Part shown: piece after piece, positions 61,144-64,000 of the stretch
How positions within the stretch are numbered: position 1 is the stretch's first letter
Layout: the number at the start of each line of letters is the position of its first letter
Source of the DNA: Salminus brasiliensis
Lineage: Eukaryota > Chordata > Actinopteri > Characiformes > Bryconidae
Assembly (NCBI RefSeq): GCF_030463535.1
Contig: NC_132879.1
Location: forward strand, 34,764,925-34,828,924
Direction: 5' to 3'
Length of the DNA: 64,000 bases
Made by a program: the position numbers and the translations under genes
The notes under the pieces: model-generated
What the model saw: the letters and a program-made list of their open reading frames with translations, nothing else
Databases searched by the model: none
What the model was told of the DNA's origin: nothing

Positions 61144-61823
61144 GGAGGGAATTGGGGGACAATGTGATTTGGCTTGTGCTACAATAATAAAGATGACCAA
61201 ATCATTAAAATTCTAAACTCTTAAGCAGCTTCAAATCTCAACATTTAATATTAATGAGGGCGGACTCTGCATCACCTTACTACAGTCCAGAGAGAATAAT
61301 GACAGTCACTGCAAAACACATGCTCACCTGAGCGTCTGAATCAGACAAAAGGCTCCTTTCCACATATGGAGAATGAGTGAAGACACATCAGTTTATAATC
61401 TGTGTGTAAATCAGGATCTCTGCTGTAGTCCAAACTAGTGAGCAGCGCAGCCAACAACCCAAACGTCAGGTCAGCTGCCCGTCACGGTCCTCAGAGCGAC
61501 TGGGCAAGAGAGCGAGCGGGACAGCGACTGAGTGGATGTAGAGAGAAGGATAGATAGAGAGAGTGAGCTAAAGAGAGAGAGAGAGAGAAGTAGAGAAGGA
61601 GGGGCGAGCGAGGGGACTGAATAATGAAGAGGCTCAGCTGAGCACAGACCTAACCCTGCCGGTCCGGGCCAGGCTTTTACAATGCTCCTATTGTTACGCG
61701 CTTACACACTCACTTACACACACCAAGCAGGTTCACATGAAGCAGGGGCTTGAGCCCACAGTGACAGTGTTTTTCTCAACAAAACACAAAAACACTGCTG
61801 ACAATTTTGAGTGTAGACAGAAT

Positions 61824-61839
61824 GGGGGGGGGGGGGTGG

Positions 61840-61865
<26 letters not shown>
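61824..61865. repeat. G13 tract followed by (GA)n
   Basis: G run at 61824-61836, then GAGAGA to about 61865. A related (CT)n run lies at 62151-62175. Confidence 0.93.
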
Positions 61866-61870
<5 letters not shown>

Positions 61871-64000
61871 GGGGACAGAGGGAGAATTATGAGAGCAGCA
61901 TGGGGGTGGATACAATAAAGCCTCAAAGGCCGTTTTTCAGTCTGTTGGGTTGGTGCTCAGCTTCAAGCCCACTAAATGTCACACAGCAGAGGAAGAGAGG
62001 GGGTGGAGAGGAAAAGTGGAGGATAAAACAAAACTACAGTTTATGTCGCAGCTGGTCAAGTGGGCAGCGTAAAGGCCATGCCACGACCCGGTGCCTTGGG
62101 CAGGACGCTGCCACATTCTCCAGAGGGCTCTCTCACAGAGGGCATTCCTCTCTTTCTCTCTCTCTCTCTCTCTCACCAGCAGAGCAGGACCTGAGCACAG
62201 AAAAATGCCAACCTCCGCTCTGGAGCCGACGGTCAGGGCGAGTGGAAAGTCTCTGTCAGTAACGGCCACAAGGCTCAGCTACAAGGGGCGACTCCCACTG
62301 AGAAAGAGCACAGCTGTAACAGCTCTTACCGCTTTCTCAGGAACAGGGTTTCTAGACAGGATGGTTAAAGTGATGGTTTGGAAATTTACTCTGTTTCCAT
62401 GAGGTTTGCTTCTCTAGATTAGAACATGCCATGAGGACAATTTACAGAGCACGTAATGGATGTTAATGGGCCAGTATTAGTGAAGGTCTGAAATCATGTA
62501 TTGTTTTAAAAAAACAAAACACTTCATAGTACAACTTCTCAAAATAGTGATTTTACAAAACAGCAGAATTATAAATAAAAGATATAATGTATTTTTACAG
62601 CATAAATAGTTATTTTGCAGCATAAACGTCAGTAGAGCATAAACCCTTGCTCTTCCAGTGTATTCGGACAACCCTAAAGTTCGATCAATAACTGTGGTTT
62701 CCCGCAAAAGGCGGCAACTGAGTGCCATTGGGGAGTCTCAGGCAGGGTCAGCAGGGATGTCCTGATCGGATCAAGAGGATCAGAATCAGGGCTGACCCGG
62801 GCATATCTTAACAGATCTGTAACGTTATCTTAAGTCTGATCCTTTGTTTTTACCACTGTGTTCTACACAGTTAATAGGAACTTGAATTTTTGAAACTGTG
62901 GAGGAACCTTTTAAGGTGCTTTAACGAACTTAGAAGATCTCATTCTCAAGGAAGGAAGCTTTTGCAAAGAGTTAAAAAAACCTAGAGGTTTTTGTAGGGA
63001 ATTGTTTTTATTTATTTTTTTATTTTTTTTATCTGTGTACCAGAGTGTCCTCTGATGTCCCAACAGACGTTCTCAAAAGGTAGCAAAACAGTTTACAGTC
63101 AACTATTTTACAGTGGGATATAGAATATCTGAGTTTGAGCTGCTTCTCCTTTTTTACTAGATAATAATTAGTGCCAGGTAGCAGCTCATCTTACCTAGAA
63201 AGCATGGCTTCATGAGCTATAGAAACACGGTATCTATGGAGACATCCCTACTAAACAGTGTTAAATTGCACTACACTCCAAGTATGTGGAGCCCTTTCGG
63301 GTGCTACACAGAACCATTTTTTCCACAAATGTAAAGGACACTTTAACCACACAAAGAACCCTTCAGCCTCCTAATGGTTCTTCAAGTTGCCATGGTTCTA
63401 GGACAGAAAGCCGAAATGTCAGTCAGTGGAGATTCTCTGAACTCAACTCTCGCTGCCTGTAACAGAAACTCAATAAACCTGCTCATTTCCATCTCGCTCT
63501 GAAACGGGACAGAAAACCCCCATAAAAGAGCAGATCGGCAGACTTCCTTGACTTTTACTGAACAGATGAGTCTGAGTGCACGCCAGTCGCACTACAATGA
63601 GCGCTAATGTTGTAATCCTGCAATAATGAACGTCTGCATGAGCTACAGCCCAGATTTGGGATTTTAATTAAACGCGGAGACGCTATAGTGAGTGGCCTGG
63701 AGAGTAAACACGGAGGGGGATGAGCGGAGGGCAGCGGCCACATGCTCCTCACGCAGGTCATTCAGCGCAGGCTCCGTAATCGCCTAAGAGGATCACTGCT
63801 CCACACATGTCCCGACGGGCTCCTTCGCGTCACCCAAAGACGGGAGACGGCACGTGGCACATGCGTGTGTGAGTGTGTGCGGGCGTTAATGGTTGAGTGC
63901 GTACACCAGCGGCTTACACATGGGTTCCAAAAACACCCCTCTCTGTCAGTCCTGATAGGGAAACCCCTCCTTTTTCATTGTGGCCTCCTTTTGTTGATAG

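Larger units (their letters stand above)
60626..64000 (-). other. gas2l3 5' flank / untranslated exon region, no coding sequence found
   Basis: Contains (CA)n near 61111-61140, a G13 tract plus (GA)n at 61824-61865, and (CT)n near 62151-62175. A moderately GC-rich stretch at about 61430-61690 could hold the gas2l3 transcription start, but nothing fixes it. Segments at 62885-62990 and 63280-63420 (gtgctacacagaaccatttt, caaagaacccttcagcctcc) resemble an interspersed repeat. Confidence 0.45.

Noticed and set aside
61807-62402. Open frames around the (GA)n and (CT)n repeats
   Set aside because: They consist largely of repeat-encoded Arg-Glu or Leu-Ser runs, with no resemblance to known proteins and no splice context.

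Overview
This is a vertebrate nuclear window, almost certainly from a ray-finned (teleost) fish. It holds long introns with GT-AG borders, vertebrate-type chromatin and cytoskeleton genes, many (CA)n, (CT)n and (TA)n microsatellites, and many decayed Tc1/mariner-like transposons, tRNA-derived SINEs and LINE ends. The repeat mix looks like that of an otophysan fish (characin or catfish type), but this is recalled from repeat families and not proved. No bacterial operon, CRISPR array or standalone tRNA/rRNA gene is visible.

Three protein genes were reconstructed exon by exon. (1) The last four coding exons of a gene best read as scaf11 (SR-related CTD-associated factor 11) lie on the + strand at 197-2922, with a 3' UTR to about 3.9 kb. 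(2) A complete arid2 (BAF200, the ARID/RFX-like/zinc-finger subunit of the PBAF chromatin remodeller) lies on the - strand. It has 21 coding exons from 32828 down to 8988 and predicts 1719 residues; every junction keeps frame. (3) A complete gas2l3 (GAS2-like 3, an actin/microtubule crosslinker) lies on the - strand. It has 8 coding exons from 60593 down to 42735 and predicts 673 residues. scaf11 and arid2 lie tail to tail, the arrangement I recall at human 12q12, which supports the scaf11 name.

Layout: 0-3.9 kb scaf11 3' end, with a hAT-like MITE and a Tc1 remnant in its last intron. 3.9-7.4 kb is a repeat-filled spacer. 7.4-33 kb is arid2, with its CpG-rich 5' end at 31.9-33.3 kb. 34.4-35.4 kb is a second GC/CpG-rich block with two short + strand ORFs that could belong to a divergent transcript. 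35.4-41.2 kb is a transposon graveyard: SINEs, a LINE fragment, one Tc1-family MITE broken by two later Tc1-like insertions, and three further remnants. 41.3-60.6 kb is gas2l3; its second intron carries a structurally complete but coding-dead Tc1-like element at 52310-53779. 60.6-64 kb is gas2l3 upstream sequence with no coding exon found.

The genes do not form a pathway. No new biological system was found. The observations most worth checking are a GC-AG intron inside the second arid2 zinc finger, a weak arid2 splice donor beside a long transcribed CA repeat, the nested transposon stack at 37.7-39.9 kb, the 52.3 kb Tc1 element with doubled terminal repeats, and the possible divergent transcript at 34.4-35.4 kb.
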